IMG/VR virus record: IMGVR_UViG_3300046522_000726
Span: 1-28,718 of that record
From: a virus
Reading direction: 5' to 3' (one strand)
Length of the DNA: 28,718 nucleotides
The position numbers and the translations under genes were made by a program. The notes under the pieces are model-generated. The model worked only from the letters and a program-made list of their open reading frames with translations. It searched no databases and was not told the origin of the DNA. This document shows positions 7,972 to 15,795 of the stretch, piece by piece. Each line of letters opens with the position of its first letter. Position 1 is the first letter of the stretch.

Positions 7972-8834
7972 CCGAACGCCGTTTCCGGCACTGGCACGTA
8001 TGGCGTCGCCTTGAACCGCCCGAGATTGTTGAAGCGGAGCGAACACCGGCTCTGCGTCAGATCGCACCCGGGATAGGCGGTGAAAGTGTTGCCGGCGACG
8101 GGCACCGTGGGGAGGGGAGAAACGAGCTGGAACAAGCCCGCCCCATCGTTCGCCATAACTGTCGCCGAGATGCCGGTATTTGGTCCCGACGTGAACACGA
8201 TGCGCCCTTGCGCGAAATCATTGGCCGGCGGCGTGAGGCTGGTGTCGAACATTGTGAGCGTCGGGGTTGGCGACGCGCCGACCGTGCCGGTCACGGCGAA
8301 GGCCGCGGGATTGAGCGCGCAGCCGGCGTCATAGACGGCATGCAGACAGGCCGCCTGATAGAGATTGGCCGGCATGTTGGCGTTGAGCAACACGGTCCAG
8401 GACGACACCGTGATCGTGGCACCGTCGCCAGTGATCGCGCTGATCGCGGTGACGCGCCCGGAAAACCTCAGCACGGTGCCGACCACCGGCAAGCCCCAAT
8501 CGGTCAGGAAGGCGCGGTCCAGTCTCACATTCGCGCCGTCGAAACCGTGCCCCCGGATGAACGGGATGATCGGCACGCCGTTGATCAGATCGTCGGGGCT
8601 CGCGGTGATCGCCATGTCGACGGTCGTGACGTCGAGCCCGATCTTCTCGCTGATGTCCTGCCGCTCGATCAGCGGGCCAAGCGCATAGACATGACCACCC
8701 GAGACGATCGGGACATCGCCGCCCGACCATCTAATCACGGCGCCGCCGACCAGCGTGATGGTCCAAAGGTCGACCATCTGGAAATCCGCGCCGCCGTTGA
8801 GCAAGGCGATCAGCGAAGGCGATGCTGCTTTCAT
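7968..8834 (-). CDS. DUF2163 / BR0599-family tail assembly protein
   Basis: 288 residues with two recognisable parts: an N-terminal beta-rich region (WTITLVGGAVIRWSGGD, DDLINGVPIIPFI) and a C-terminal BR0599 domain marked by FAQGRIVFTSGPNTG and GCDLTQSRCSLRFNNLGRF. Equivalent to the protein following DUF2460 in gene transfer agent and related tails, where it forms part of the hub/baseplate. The ATG at 8834 has AAGGG 8 bases upstream and lies two bases after the DUF2460 stop. Confidence 0.87.
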   Translation of the reverse strand: MKAASPSLIALLNGGADFQMVDLWTITLVGGAVIRWSGGDVPIVSGGHVYALGPLIERQDISEKIGLDVTTVDMAITASPDDLINGVPIIPFIRGHGFDGANVRLDRAFLTDWGLPVVGTVLRFSGRVTAISAITGDGATITVSSWTVLLNANMPANLYQAACLHAVYDAGCALNPAAFAVTGTVGASPTPTLTMFDTSLTPPANDFAQGRIVFTSGPNTGISATVMANDGAGLFQLVSPLPTVPVAGNTFTAYPGCDLTQSRCSLRFNNLGRFKATPYVPVPETAFG

Positions 8835-8836
8835 GG

Positions 8837-9493
8837 TCAGCCCTTGGTCGTGGTGAAGGAGAGCCCGTCCTGCGACCACAGGCCCTGCATCATCTGGTTG
8901 AGCTCGAGCGCGTCGTCGTCGAAGCGGCACACGAACATGAAGCGCCCGGTCCAGGTCAGCACTTTCCCGGCTGCGGGCGCGCTGGCGAAGGTGATCACTC
9001 CGCGCGGTCCAACCGTGAAGCTCGCGATTGGCGTCGTGTCGGCGAACACGGTCGGCGCGCCGAGCACGCTTCCGATCGGCTCGGAAAAGACCGCGCTGCC
9101 GAACGCCATGCTCCGAACAAGCTGGAACTTGGTCGTTACGCCGTCGCCGACCCCGAACCGCTGGTCGACGACGGTGTTATCGCCGGGGTCGAAGAACAGA
9201 AACTCCTGATATTGCCCGCCGTGCAGCAGGAAGAAGGCGGCCAGTCGCTCGAGGTCCGGCGTCGACGGCAGGTCGCGCAACACCTCATAGGCGACCTTGA
9301 ACTGCCAGCGCGGATAGGACCAGGTCTTGCGCCGTCGCTCGCGGCCGGAAGCTGCCGTCGCGATCTTCGTCGCCCATATCGGCTTCTTCACCATCAGGAA
9401 CGATTGCCCGATCAGCGTCGGGAACACGTCGGCATCGTCGATCGACGGATCGGCGGCGACGAGCCAGCGGGTCGGCAGATAGAGCGTGGGCAA
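8837..9493 (-). CDS. DUF2460 tail protein (distal tail / baseplate component)
   Basis: 218 residues. The family pattern is clear: DVFPTLIGQSFLMVKKPIWA, ATAASGRERRRKTWSYPRW, FKVAYEVLRDLP, FFLLHGGQYQEFLFFDPGDN, VGDGVTTKFQLVR and a C-terminal WTGRFMFVCRFDDDALE. In GTA-like tails this protein links the tube to the hub. No ATG fits; I chose TTG at 9493 because GGAG lies 6 bases upstream and the product begins just before the conserved region. The open frame continues further upstream without homology. In comparable tails this gene directly follows the tape measure, but here a plus-strand insert separates them. Confidence 0.86.
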   Translation of the reverse strand: MPTLYLPTRWLVAADPSIDDADVFPTLIGQSFLMVKKPIWATKIATAASGRERRRKTWSYPRWQFKVAYEVLRDLPSTPDLERLAAFFLLHGGQYQEFLFFDPGDNTVVDQRFGVGDGVTTKFQLVRSMAFGSAVFSEPIGSVLGAPTVFADTTPIASFTVGPRGVITFASAPAAGKVLTWTGRFMFVCRFDDDALELNQMMQGLWSQDGLSFTTTKG

Positions 9494-9833
9494 TCTCGTC
9501 TCCAATCGAATGGGCTGCGCGGATCGCCGCGGGGCTCGGTAGGGAAGATGCCGCGGCCGCGGCGGCGCAGATGCGGTCGCAGACCGGCGCTCGCGGCGCC
9601 TGTGCCGGCCGCACATTGGTCACCTGCCAAAATCCGTAACCGGCGCCGACAATCGCATCCAAATTGGAGCTATCGACCGGTCCGATATCTTGCGCGGCGA
9701 TCGCGTATCGCTAGCCTGGCGACCGACAATTCCGGCATCGTTTCAAGGATGTGCGCAATGACGTTCGTGATTTTCGATGTTGACGGCGGCGGCCCAATTC
9801 ACGCAATAGGAAACCCAAGGGGGAAATATTCCA
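9494..9833. other. gene-free interval between DUF2460 and the zinc-ribbon ORF
   Basis: This 340-base stretch marks the left junction of the plus-strand insert. A minus-strand frame from about 9662 runs into DUF2460, but it starts with TTG without a ribosome-binding site and overlaps DUF2460 by over 200 bases. I do not call it. A plus-strand frame reading MCAMTFVIFDVDGGG starts near 9750 but runs out of phase into the zinc-ribbon gene. No clear promoter or terminator was found. Confidence 0.4.
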
Positions 9834-10001
9834 ATGGCTCAGATTTCTTGTCCGCAATGCCGCAGCGCGACACCGCGCGCGGGCTTCGGCTTCGTCAAGA
9901 TCGCGGTGGCAATCCTGTTCTTTCCTATCGGTCTGCTAATCCTGTTGACTGGCCGCAAGCCGACGGCCTGCCGCCAATGCAATTTCCTTTTTACGACCTG
10001 A
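9834..10001 (+). CDS. 55-aa zinc-ribbon membrane protein
   Basis: Very short gene. The product begins MAQISCPQCRSATPRAG, has one strongly hydrophobic helix (about residues 20-39, VKIAVAILFFPIGLLILLTG), and then KPTACRQCNFLF before the stop. Two CxxC knuckles (C6/C9 and C46/C49) flanking a hydrophobic helix suggest a zinc-binding fold at the membrane, loosely like LITAF-type proteins. The function is unknown. A purine-rich AAGGGGGA lies about 10 bases upstream of the ATG. It is on the opposite strand to the late genes, as expected of a moron. Confidence 0.6.
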   Translation: MAQISCPQCRSATPRAGFGFVKIAVAILFFPIGLLILLTGRKPTACRQCNFLFTT

Positions 10002-10117
10002 TCCAGCCTGTCTGCCAAGCATCTCGGACAACTGGTCATCGCATCGGCCCTGATGCCCAATGTGCATCCGCGGTAAATCAGCGGACGCCAAGCAAGACCG
10101 GCAGTGCGAAGGCTTGG

Positions 10118-10876
10118 CTGGCGTCGAAAGGTGCAGCAGGAAGAATCAGGATCCGGCACGCCGCGGCATTGTTGGCAATGGTGGCGATTGGGGCCGCGTC
10201 GCCCGCGCTGGCGGACAATCTGGACAAGAAGGCCAATGCGGCGGCGATCGCCACCATCAAGGCGCGAGCGGAACAGTTGCGTGCCGACCCGCGAGGGAGG
10301 AAGTGCCTCGGTGCCGACGCCGTTACCTGCCTCGCGAGCCTCAGTTTTGGCCTAACCCTGACGACGGAGCCGTTATGGATGGGCGGCGGTTTCAAACTGC
10401 CGGGACCGGTCCAGCGCGATATCCATGGCGAGGCGGTGTCAGCGACGATGGATTTCCTGATCAGATTCAATCCCAAGGACCGCTATCTTTTCAACGACAG
10501 CATGGTCGGCGCCAAAATCAGCCTCAGCGACGGCGAGCATGTCGACAGCGTGCATTTCGATCTCAAGGAAAACCCCCTGCTGGCCGTGACCGAGGCCGAC
10601 TGGGATGCAACCCATGTTTTCGAATTGGCCACGACGGTGCTTGGTCCCGCTTGCATTGGGACCGATCGCCTCGCCTTCTATCGACGCTACGATGCGATAC
10701 AGCGCCAGGAATCGACTCCTGACAAGGTTGAAGGCCGTTACCGAAACCGTCACGTTTGGTCGTCGACCTCTGGCAGCACGAAAATTTGCGGCGTGACCAT
10801 GACCGCCATGCGTATCCGCGCATCCTCCCCCTCGATGGGCTCGTATGGCGGAGCAACGCTGATGTTCGATTTGTGA
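10118..10876 (+). CDS. secreted (periplasmic) protein of unknown function
   Basis: The protein has a typical signal peptide: a basic stretch (GRIRIRH), a hydrophobic core (AAALLAMVAIGAA) and the cleavage motif SPALA before DN. The mature part of about 220 residues has four cysteines (KCLGADAVTC, PACIG, KICGV), consistent with disulfides outside the cytoplasm. I do not recognise a family. The start is uncertain. The first in-frame ATG (10178) cuts off the basic region. The CTG at 10118 has AAGG 5 bases upstream and gives a complete signal peptide; TTG codons at 10169/10172 are other options. Opposite in strand to the tape measure, whose stop is 41 bases away. Could be a lysogeny-expressed envelope protein (inference). 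Confidence 0.6.
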   Translation: MASKGAAGRIRIRHAAALLAMVAIGAASPALADNLDKKANAAAIATIKARAEQLRADPRGRKCLGADAVTCLASLSFGLTLTTEPLWMGGGFKLPGPVQRDIHGEAVSATMDFLIRFNPKDRYLFNDSMVGAKISLSDGEHVDSVHFDLKENPLLAVTEADWDATHVFELATTVLGPACIGTDRLAFYRRYDAIQRQESTPDKVEGRYRNRHVWSSTSGSTKICGVTMTAMRIRASSPSMGSYGGATLMFDL

Positions 10877-10916
10877 CACTATTCTGGGCGCTTAGTCATA
10901 ACATCGCCGCCCGTTC

Positions 10917-13571
10917 TCAGCCCGGTAGCGCGAACCCCAGCTTCCCCTCGCGGTGAGCCATTTTCATAGCCTTGGCGAAGGCGTTGCGGTTGGCGATGAT
11001 CTGGCTTTCGGTGAGCCCGCGCGCGCTATGGTCGTGGTAATGGTAGCCGCCGCCAGCCGAAGACGGGTCATTCGCCGCGACCGGCGCGTTCGAATTGGCG
11101 GCGACGCCCCCCAGCATGGTCCGCAAGGGCTGCGCGGCCCAGGCTGGCAGGACCATTTCGGACTTGTGCAATTCGGTCAGCGCGCCATCGTGAGGCACGT
11201 CGTACCAGCCACCGGCAGCGGAAAAACTGGCAAAAGACATTGCGTAACTGGACATCAAGGTTCCGAACCCGGGCGCTGCCAGGTCGAGCGGCCATGGGGC
11301 GGCGGCGTAGGACGCCACGCCATTGGCTCCCGCGACTCCGGCTGAGGTGGTGATCTGTTCGATCGCCGCGGCCTTCGATGCGGCCTTTCCTAGGAGTAGC
11401 GCGGAAAGATGCTGCACCAGCCATTTCTGAATGATCTGCGCCAGCGCGTCCGACAGAACACCGACCATCCCCTTGTAGAGATTCTGGAGGGTGGTCGCGA
11501 AGGATTGCTGGAAAGTGAGCAACTTGGAGATATTCTGGCCCCATAGCTGCGCGGTTGCGTTGATCGCCTGGCGCTCGACTTGCGTGCGCTCGAGCAGCGA
11601 TTTGCGCTCGATCTCGGCAAGCTTCGCCTTCGACGTTCTGGCCGCATCCTCCTTCTTTTTCTGCAGCGTCTTCCAGTCCGCCGAATCCTTCAGATAGAGC
11701 TTCTGCTCCTCATCAAAAAACTTCTCCTCGTTAGCCATTCTGGCCTGCTCGGCCTTCTTCTCGTCCTGCAGCAATTGGCCTTGGGTTTTGACGCCCATCT
11801 GGACCAGGAATTCGTCCGATTTCTGGACGGCGTCGACGCGGTCCTGCTGGTCCTTTTTGAATTTCTCGATCGCTTTATCGTCGATCTTGCTCACCTCGGC
11901 GGCGGTTTCGCTCGCCGAGGCAACGATCTGCCCATCGGCCTGTCCGGCGCTCTTGGCCTTTTCAGCGGCAACAGGGGAGGCCTTGCTGGCGCTCCCGCCA
12001 GTGGCTGCCCGGCGCGTGCCACCGCCGCCGCCCCGGCCGGACGTTCGCCCGTTTTCGCCATTATGGCCATCTGTCTTGCCGCCGTCGCCGCCGGGCACAT
12101 GCGCGATTCCGCCTTTAGGAGCCGAGCCGGCAACCGCCTGTCCGTTGGCCGCCGCCGCCACGGTCTTCGCCAAGTCGACATAGGCCGCCTTGATCTGCGC
12201 CGCCGTCTCGGTCGCATGCTTCTTGATGCGGTCAAGACCAGCTTGCCAGTCGCCCTGGATCGCACCCCAATTCAGCGTGAACACATCGCGCGCGATCGTG
12301 CCCATCATCGTCAGCCGGTCGATGAACCCGATGATCAGTGCCTTGATCACCTGGATGACGATCGTAATGCCGTCCTTCAGGATTCCCCAGGCATCCTTGA
12401 ACAGGTTGAGCGCGGTTTCCGCCATTTGGGTCGCATTCGGTGTCTGCACCCCGAAGGCGTCGCTGATGTCGCTGACCAGCGCCCCGACGATATCGACGAC
12501 CGCGTCCCATAACGCCTTGAAGATACCGGCCACGGCGTCGATTTCGACACCCAGGTTTTTGACCACGGCGACGATCACCTCAAAGATCGTGGCGACCGTT
12601 CCGCCCGAATTGTAGCTGTCGATACAGGCCTTCACCAACCCGGTGAAGCTGCCGACGATATCGGTCAGCACCGGCGCCAGCGCGTCGGTCAGCACATTGC
12701 CCATGCCCGTCCAGGCAAGCTGCGCCTCGTTGACCGACTCGCCCAGCTTGGTGCCGCGCTCGATCGCCCGATCGTTGGCGACGCCATAAGATTCGGTCTT
12801 CTGCGCGAGAGTGGAGATCGCTGCGCCGCCCTGGTTCAGGAACGGGATCGCCTCGGCGCCCGCCTGGCCCATCAGCTTGATCGCCATCGCGGTCTTTTGC
12901 GGGCCATCGGCGGTTTTGGCGAATTTGTCGGCGACTGTGGTCAGGATCGTCATCTGATCCGACCCGGCCTTGATATCGATGCCGAGCTTCTTGAACGTAT
13001 CGGGGCTCTTGCTGAAATTCTTGTCCAGTGCCGCCGTGCTCTGCGACAATTTGGTGAAGTCGGTCCCGGTCGCTTTCGCCATCCCCTGCAGCAATTGTAC
13101 CTGGTGCGTCGACATGCCGAGCTGCTTCGACAGCATCGACACCTTCTCGGACGATTCTCCCATCGCGACAATGGCCTCGGCGGCCTGTTTGCCCGCTGAG
13201 TACAGATCACCGGCAATGTCTTTCGCGCCGCTGATGCCTTCCATCAGCTTGCCGATCCCGCTTTTGCCTTCGCCGGACTTGGCCGCCATTTCCTGCAATG
13301 CAGCGCTATTTTCCTTCAATGCGCTGGTCACTTCGTTTAAGCCTGCCACGATCTCCTGCGGCTTCAGTCCCCGCATGCTGGCGGTCAGCGCATCCATGGA
13401 CTGGGTGCTGCGTTCGACCGCACCGCGCATCCCGGCAAAGCCTTCGGTCATGCTGTCCGCGGCACCCTGGATCGTGCTCTTCAGCTCGCCCAGATCGCCG
13501 CGGACCTCTTGTATGCCCGCCTCGACTCCGGATGTGTCGGCCGTGATCCGGATAGAGACGGTATCGCTCAT
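10917..13571 (-). CDS. tail tape measure protein
   Basis: 884 residues, the longest helix-rich tail protein in the window. The N-terminus (MSDTVSIRITADTSGVEAGI) and the region with MLSKQLGMSTHQVQLLQGMA are typical of tape measures. Hydrophobic segments lie at about 294-415, a Gly-rich hinge at 480-525, a long charged coiled coil at 560-670, and a C-terminus with LTELHKSEMVLPAWAAQPLR. At the usual ratio of about 1.5 angstrom per residue, the tail would be roughly 130 nm (estimate from family knowledge). The start has AAGGA 6 bases upstream and overlaps the stop of the T-like chaperone frame (ATGA). Confidence 0.9.
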   Translation of the reverse strand: MSDTVSIRITADTSGVEAGIQEVRGDLGELKSTIQGAADSMTEGFAGMRGAVERSTQSMDALTASMRGLKPQEIVAGLNEVTSALKENSAALQEMAAKSGEGKSGIGKLMEGISGAKDIAGDLYSAGKQAAEAIVAMGESSEKVSMLSKQLGMSTHQVQLLQGMAKATGTDFTKLSQSTAALDKNFSKSPDTFKKLGIDIKAGSDQMTILTTVADKFAKTADGPQKTAMAIKLMGQAGAEAIPFLNQGGAAISTLAQKTESYGVANDRAIERGTKLGESVNEAQLAWTGMGNVLTDALAPVLTDIVGSFTGLVKACIDSYNSGGTVATIFEVIVAVVKNLGVEIDAVAGIFKALWDAVVDIVGALVSDISDAFGVQTPNATQMAETALNLFKDAWGILKDGITIVIQVIKALIIGFIDRLTMMGTIARDVFTLNWGAIQGDWQAGLDRIKKHATETAAQIKAAYVDLAKTVAAAANGQAVAGSAPKGGIAHVPGGDGGKTDGHNGENGRTSGRGGGGGTRRAATGGSASKASPVAAEKAKSAGQADGQIVASASETAAEVSKIDDKAIEKFKKDQQDRVDAVQKSDEFLVQMGVKTQGQLLQDEKKAEQARMANEEKFFDEEQKLYLKDSADWKTLQKKKEDAARTSKAKLAEIERKSLLERTQVERQAINATAQLWGQNISKLLTFQQSFATTLQNLYKGMVGVLSDALAQIIQKWLVQHLSALLLGKAASKAAAIEQITTSAGVAGANGVASYAAAPWPLDLAAPGFGTLMSSYAMSFASFSAAGGWYDVPHDGALTELHKSEMVLPAWAAQPLRTMLGGVAANSNAPVAANDPSSAGGGYHYHDHSARGLTESQIIANRNAFAKAMKMAHREGKLGFALPG

Positions 13572-13956
13572 GACATGTCCTTCAGTCTCTGGAGTATCGC
13601 GCGTGATGCCGCCGCCGTGTCGCCGCCGCCGACTGGCATCGCGACCTCGGCGGACAGCCGCGCGAGCGTTGGCTGGCTCGGCGAGAGTTCACGGGTCTCG
13701 GCCGAATGGCGGTCGTCGCTGGGGATCAGGTCGACTCCCAGGGCGCCGGCGATCGCGACCGCCGCGATGTTGAGCGGCGGACCGGTACGCCGCCAGGTCC
13801 GATGTTGGGCATCGACATCGGCCAGCCCCCAATCCCGTTCGATCGCGGCCTTCGATCCGCCTTCGATCCCGGCGGCGATCAGATCGTGGACGAGCTCGGC
13901 AAGTCCATCATCGAGGCTCCCGCCGGCGCCGCTTCCGTGGGAGCCGCCGCTTCCCC
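13568..13956 (-). CDS. T-like extension of the tail assembly chaperone, reached by -1 frameshift
   Basis: An open frame of about 129 codons lies between the G-like chaperone and the tape measure, in the -1 frame relative to the former. It has no ATG, GTG or TTG near its beginning (the first ATG gives only about 23 residues). It encodes a Gly/Ser-rich linker followed by LDDGLAELVHDLIAAGIEGG and ends KDMS, with the stop overlapping the tape-measure ATG. This is the lambda G/GT layout, in which a minority of ribosomes slip by -1 to make a fused chaperone. The best slip point is AAGGGGGAA at 13951-13959; the exact point is an inference, so the left boundary of this frame is approximate. Confidence 0.65.
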
Positions 13957-14253
13957 CTTGCGCTGCAGCCCCGATTCCTCGCTCAATTCGACGAAAGCGG
14001 TCTGCAAGCCGACGAACTCGTCCATCGACACGTTCGCCTCGAGATAATCGGGCGTCAGTATGGGATCGACCTTGACCAGCCCGATCGACAGGACGTTGAG
14101 CAGGTCGACCGCCGAGTCCATCAGATCGGACAGCGATCCGCTGCCGTCGGTCTTGCGCTGGATATTGTCGATGAACGGCGCGGCCCGGCGCAATTCGCCG
14201 AGTTTGTAGGGCGCGATCGCGAAATCGCGCCCGAGGATGCGGATGGTCGCCAT
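13879..14253 (-). CDS. tail assembly chaperone (G-like)
   Basis: 124 residues between tail tube and tape measure, the fixed position of lambda gpG-like chaperones that bind the tape measure during tail assembly. The sequence (for example RILGRDFAIAPYKLGELRRA and TPDYLEANVSMDEFVGLQTA) resembles short alpha-helical tail chaperones. The last 30 residues are an Ala/Pro/Ser-rich tail that overlaps the T-like frame. The start follows the tube stop by one base (TAAGATG) with no strong ribosome-binding site of its own, so coupled translation is likely. Confidence 0.75.
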   Translation of the reverse strand: MATIRILGRDFAIAPYKLGELRRAAPFIDNIQRKTDGSGSLSDLMDSAVDLLNVLSIGLVKVDPILTPDYLEANVSMDEFVGLQTAFVELSEESGLQRKGEAAAPTEAAPAGASMMDLPSSSTI

Positions 14254-14254
14254 C

Positions 14255-15016
14255 TTACTGCGCCGACCCCCATTTCAGTACGTTGCCCGACGGATCGGCG
14301 AACGCCGAGAAATCGAGTTCCGGGATCATGAAATCGTCGACCTTGGTCTGCAGCGCGAGCTTGTTCGACACGCAGGCGAACAAGGTCAATGCCAGCCCGT
14401 TACCACCCAGTTGATTGAAGAAATCGGCACGGAAAGTGGGGGCCTGGCCCATCTGGATGTTCTGCACCACCGAGGTCTTCGCGACCGTCGAGGTCGCGGT
14501 ATAGCTGTAGCTGATGAAGACCAGCTTGCCGGTGTCGGCGGAAGCGAACAGATATGCGCCCGCCGTGACGCTATACTGGCCAGCGGCGGGAGCCGAGGCA
14601 ACGCGGGTCATCGGGTTGCCGCTGGCATCTCGCACGCCCAGGTCGCCCGCCCAGGTGCCGCTGCCCGGCACGGTCGGAGTGATCGTGAACGGAGTCGACG
14701 GGATAGTTGCCCCGGTCACATCGTTGACGATGCTGTAGAGGCTCGATGTCACCGTCTGGCCGAAGAACAGGCTGTTCATCACCGCGCCGTTGAACTGGCC
14801 GTATTTGGCCTTGCCGGTGATCTTCATCTTGCCGCGGCCGACAGCGACCGGGAACTGGTTGGAACCATAGAGCTCCTTGATGTCGCCCTGGATGTCGATC
14901 GACACTTCCTGCGTCACCGCCAGCATCAGCGGGGTGGGGTTGGCGATTGCCGCCCCCGTTGCGTCGAAGGTCGGCGTGCCCCACAGCACTCCGGCACCGA
15001 AATTGTACATGGCCAT
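14255..15016 (-). CDS. major tail tube protein
   Basis: 253 residues, beta-rich, placed directly before the tail chaperone and tape measure. Features typical of tail tubes are the early region LMLAVTQEVSIDIQGDIKEL and the motif GRGKMKITGKAKYGQFNG. The central part (about 115-185) has a beta-rich excursion, ending in SYSYTATSTVAKTSVVQNIQ. Three ATGs lie close together. The one at 15016 was chosen because GGAG is 7 bases upstream. That ribosome-binding site begins right after the U-run of an intrinsic terminator. Confidence 0.82.
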   Translation of the reverse strand: MAMYNFGAGVLWGTPTFDATGAAIANPTPLMLAVTQEVSIDIQGDIKELYGSNQFPVAVGRGKMKITGKAKYGQFNGAVMNSLFFGQTVTSSLYSIVNDVTGATIPSTPFTITPTVPGSGTWAGDLGVRDASGNPMTRVASAPAAGQYSVTAGAYLFASADTGKLVFISYSYTATSTVAKTSVVQNIQMGQAPTFRADFFNQLGGNGLALTLFACVSNKLALQTKVDDFMIPELDFSAFADPSGNVLKWGSAQ

Positions 15017-15030
15017 GCCATTTCTCCAAT

Positions 15031-15052
15031 AAAAAGCCCGCAAAAAGCGGGC
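15031..15052 (-). terminator. intrinsic terminator upstream of the tail tube gene
   Basis: Read on the minus strand: GCCCGC, loop TTTTT, GCGGGC, then TTTTTATT. A perfect 6-bp GC stem followed by five Us. It lies between the small gene ending at 15085 and the tail tube ATG, inside the late cluster, so it would reduce tail gene transcription unless read through or antiterminated. Confidence 0.8.
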
Positions 15053-15084
15053 ATTAACGGTCGTGGTTGAAAGTGATTGGAAGC

Positions 15085-15336
15085 TTAGGCCGGAGTGCAG
15101 CCCGCGCGTGCGATCTGACGCCGCTCGTCTTCGCTCAGGTCAGAGGGCGCCGTCAGCACGCCATGCTCGATGGCGATCTCGCGCCCGGTCGACAGGATGA
15201 TCGCGCTGACATGGTCGGGCCCCGCGAAACGCAGCGGCAAGGGCGAGGTTGTTGGGGTCTGGCCGGTCGCCGGATCGCCGTCCGCTTTCGGCATCTGAGG
15301 ATCGGTGGCGGCCGCGGTGGATTGCGATCGTGCCAT
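15085..15336 (-). CDS. small phage protein of unknown function
   Basis: 83 residues between the tail terminator-like gene and the tail tube. The first 35 residues are Ala/Thr/Pro-rich and probably disordered. The rest (PLPLRFAGPDHVSAIILSTG, GREIAIEHGVLTAPSDLSED) looks folded and ends in AGCTPA. Not recognised. ATG 15336 has GGAG 6 bases upstream and is preferred over the ATG at 15348. The terminator at 15031-15052 lies 33 bases past its stop. Confidence 0.65.
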   Translation of the reverse strand: MARSQSTAAATDPQMPKADGDPATGQTPTTSPLPLRFAGPDHVSAIILSTGREIAIEHGVLTAPSDLSEDERRQIARAGCTPA

Positions 15337-15366
15337 TGGTTTCTCCATTCGGTTAGCTCTGCGTTC

Positions 15367-15795
15367 TCAGGGAAGGATGATCGTGATCGGCACGATCAGC
15401 ATGGCCTGACCGTCCAGGTCGCCATTGTCCTTGTGGATCGTACCGTCGATGAACGCGCGATAGGCCAGCCCGTCCAACGTCTGCCGCGCACCCGGTAGCG
15501 CAGGCCGGAACGCGGCCTGGATCGCGTCGAGGATGGCGTTGCTCGTTTCGGCGGGAGTGGCCGCCTGATCCTTGCCGCCGCGATGATAGATGATCCAACT
15601 CGCACGCAGGCTGTGCTTGTCGAGCTGGCCATCGAGCGAGACGACCGTCTCGGTGCCCTCGATCTGGTAGAGCCCGGGTACCGGCGCCTTGTCCCACATC
15701 TTGAGCCGGCGCGAGCGCTCGACGAACGTCTCGTCGTTGCTCCAATGCACGTCGGCGAGCGCCAGAAGCGCGTCGAACACCTCATTGCGTGTCAT
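15367..15795 (-). CDS. tail terminator / completion-like protein
   Basis: 142 residues directly after the HK97-gp10-like gene, the usual position of the tail terminator protein that caps the tube. Family-like features are SNAILDAIQAAFRPA near residue 86 and the end LDGQAMLIVPITIILP, seen in many phage proteins at this locus. The assignment rests on position and these motifs. Its ATG overlaps the stop of the preceding gene by the ATGA pattern. Confidence 0.68.
   Translation of the reverse strand: MTRNEVFDALLALADVHWSNDETFVERSRRLKMWDKAPVPGLYQIEGTETVVSLDGQLDKHSLRASWIIYHRGGKDQAATPAETSNAILDAIQAAFRPALPGARQTLDGLAYRAFIDGTIHKDNGDLDGQAMLIVPITIILP

Noticed and set aside
7833-9209. 458-codon open frame on the plus strand
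   Set aside because: Antisense to NlpC/P60, DUF2163 and DUF2460; Arg/His-rich shadow composition.
9285-9662. 125-codon minus-strand frame (MDAIVGAGYGFWQ...)
   Set aside because: TTG start without ribosome-binding site and over 200 bases of overlap with DUF2460; the 3' half looks like a shadow. It might be a remnant of a gene cut by the insert, but this cannot be supported.
8822-10117. 5' part of a long plus-strand frame leading into the secreted protein
   Set aside because: It is antisense to DUF2460 and overlaps the zinc-ribbon gene in another frame; only the part with the signal peptide and mature protein looks real.
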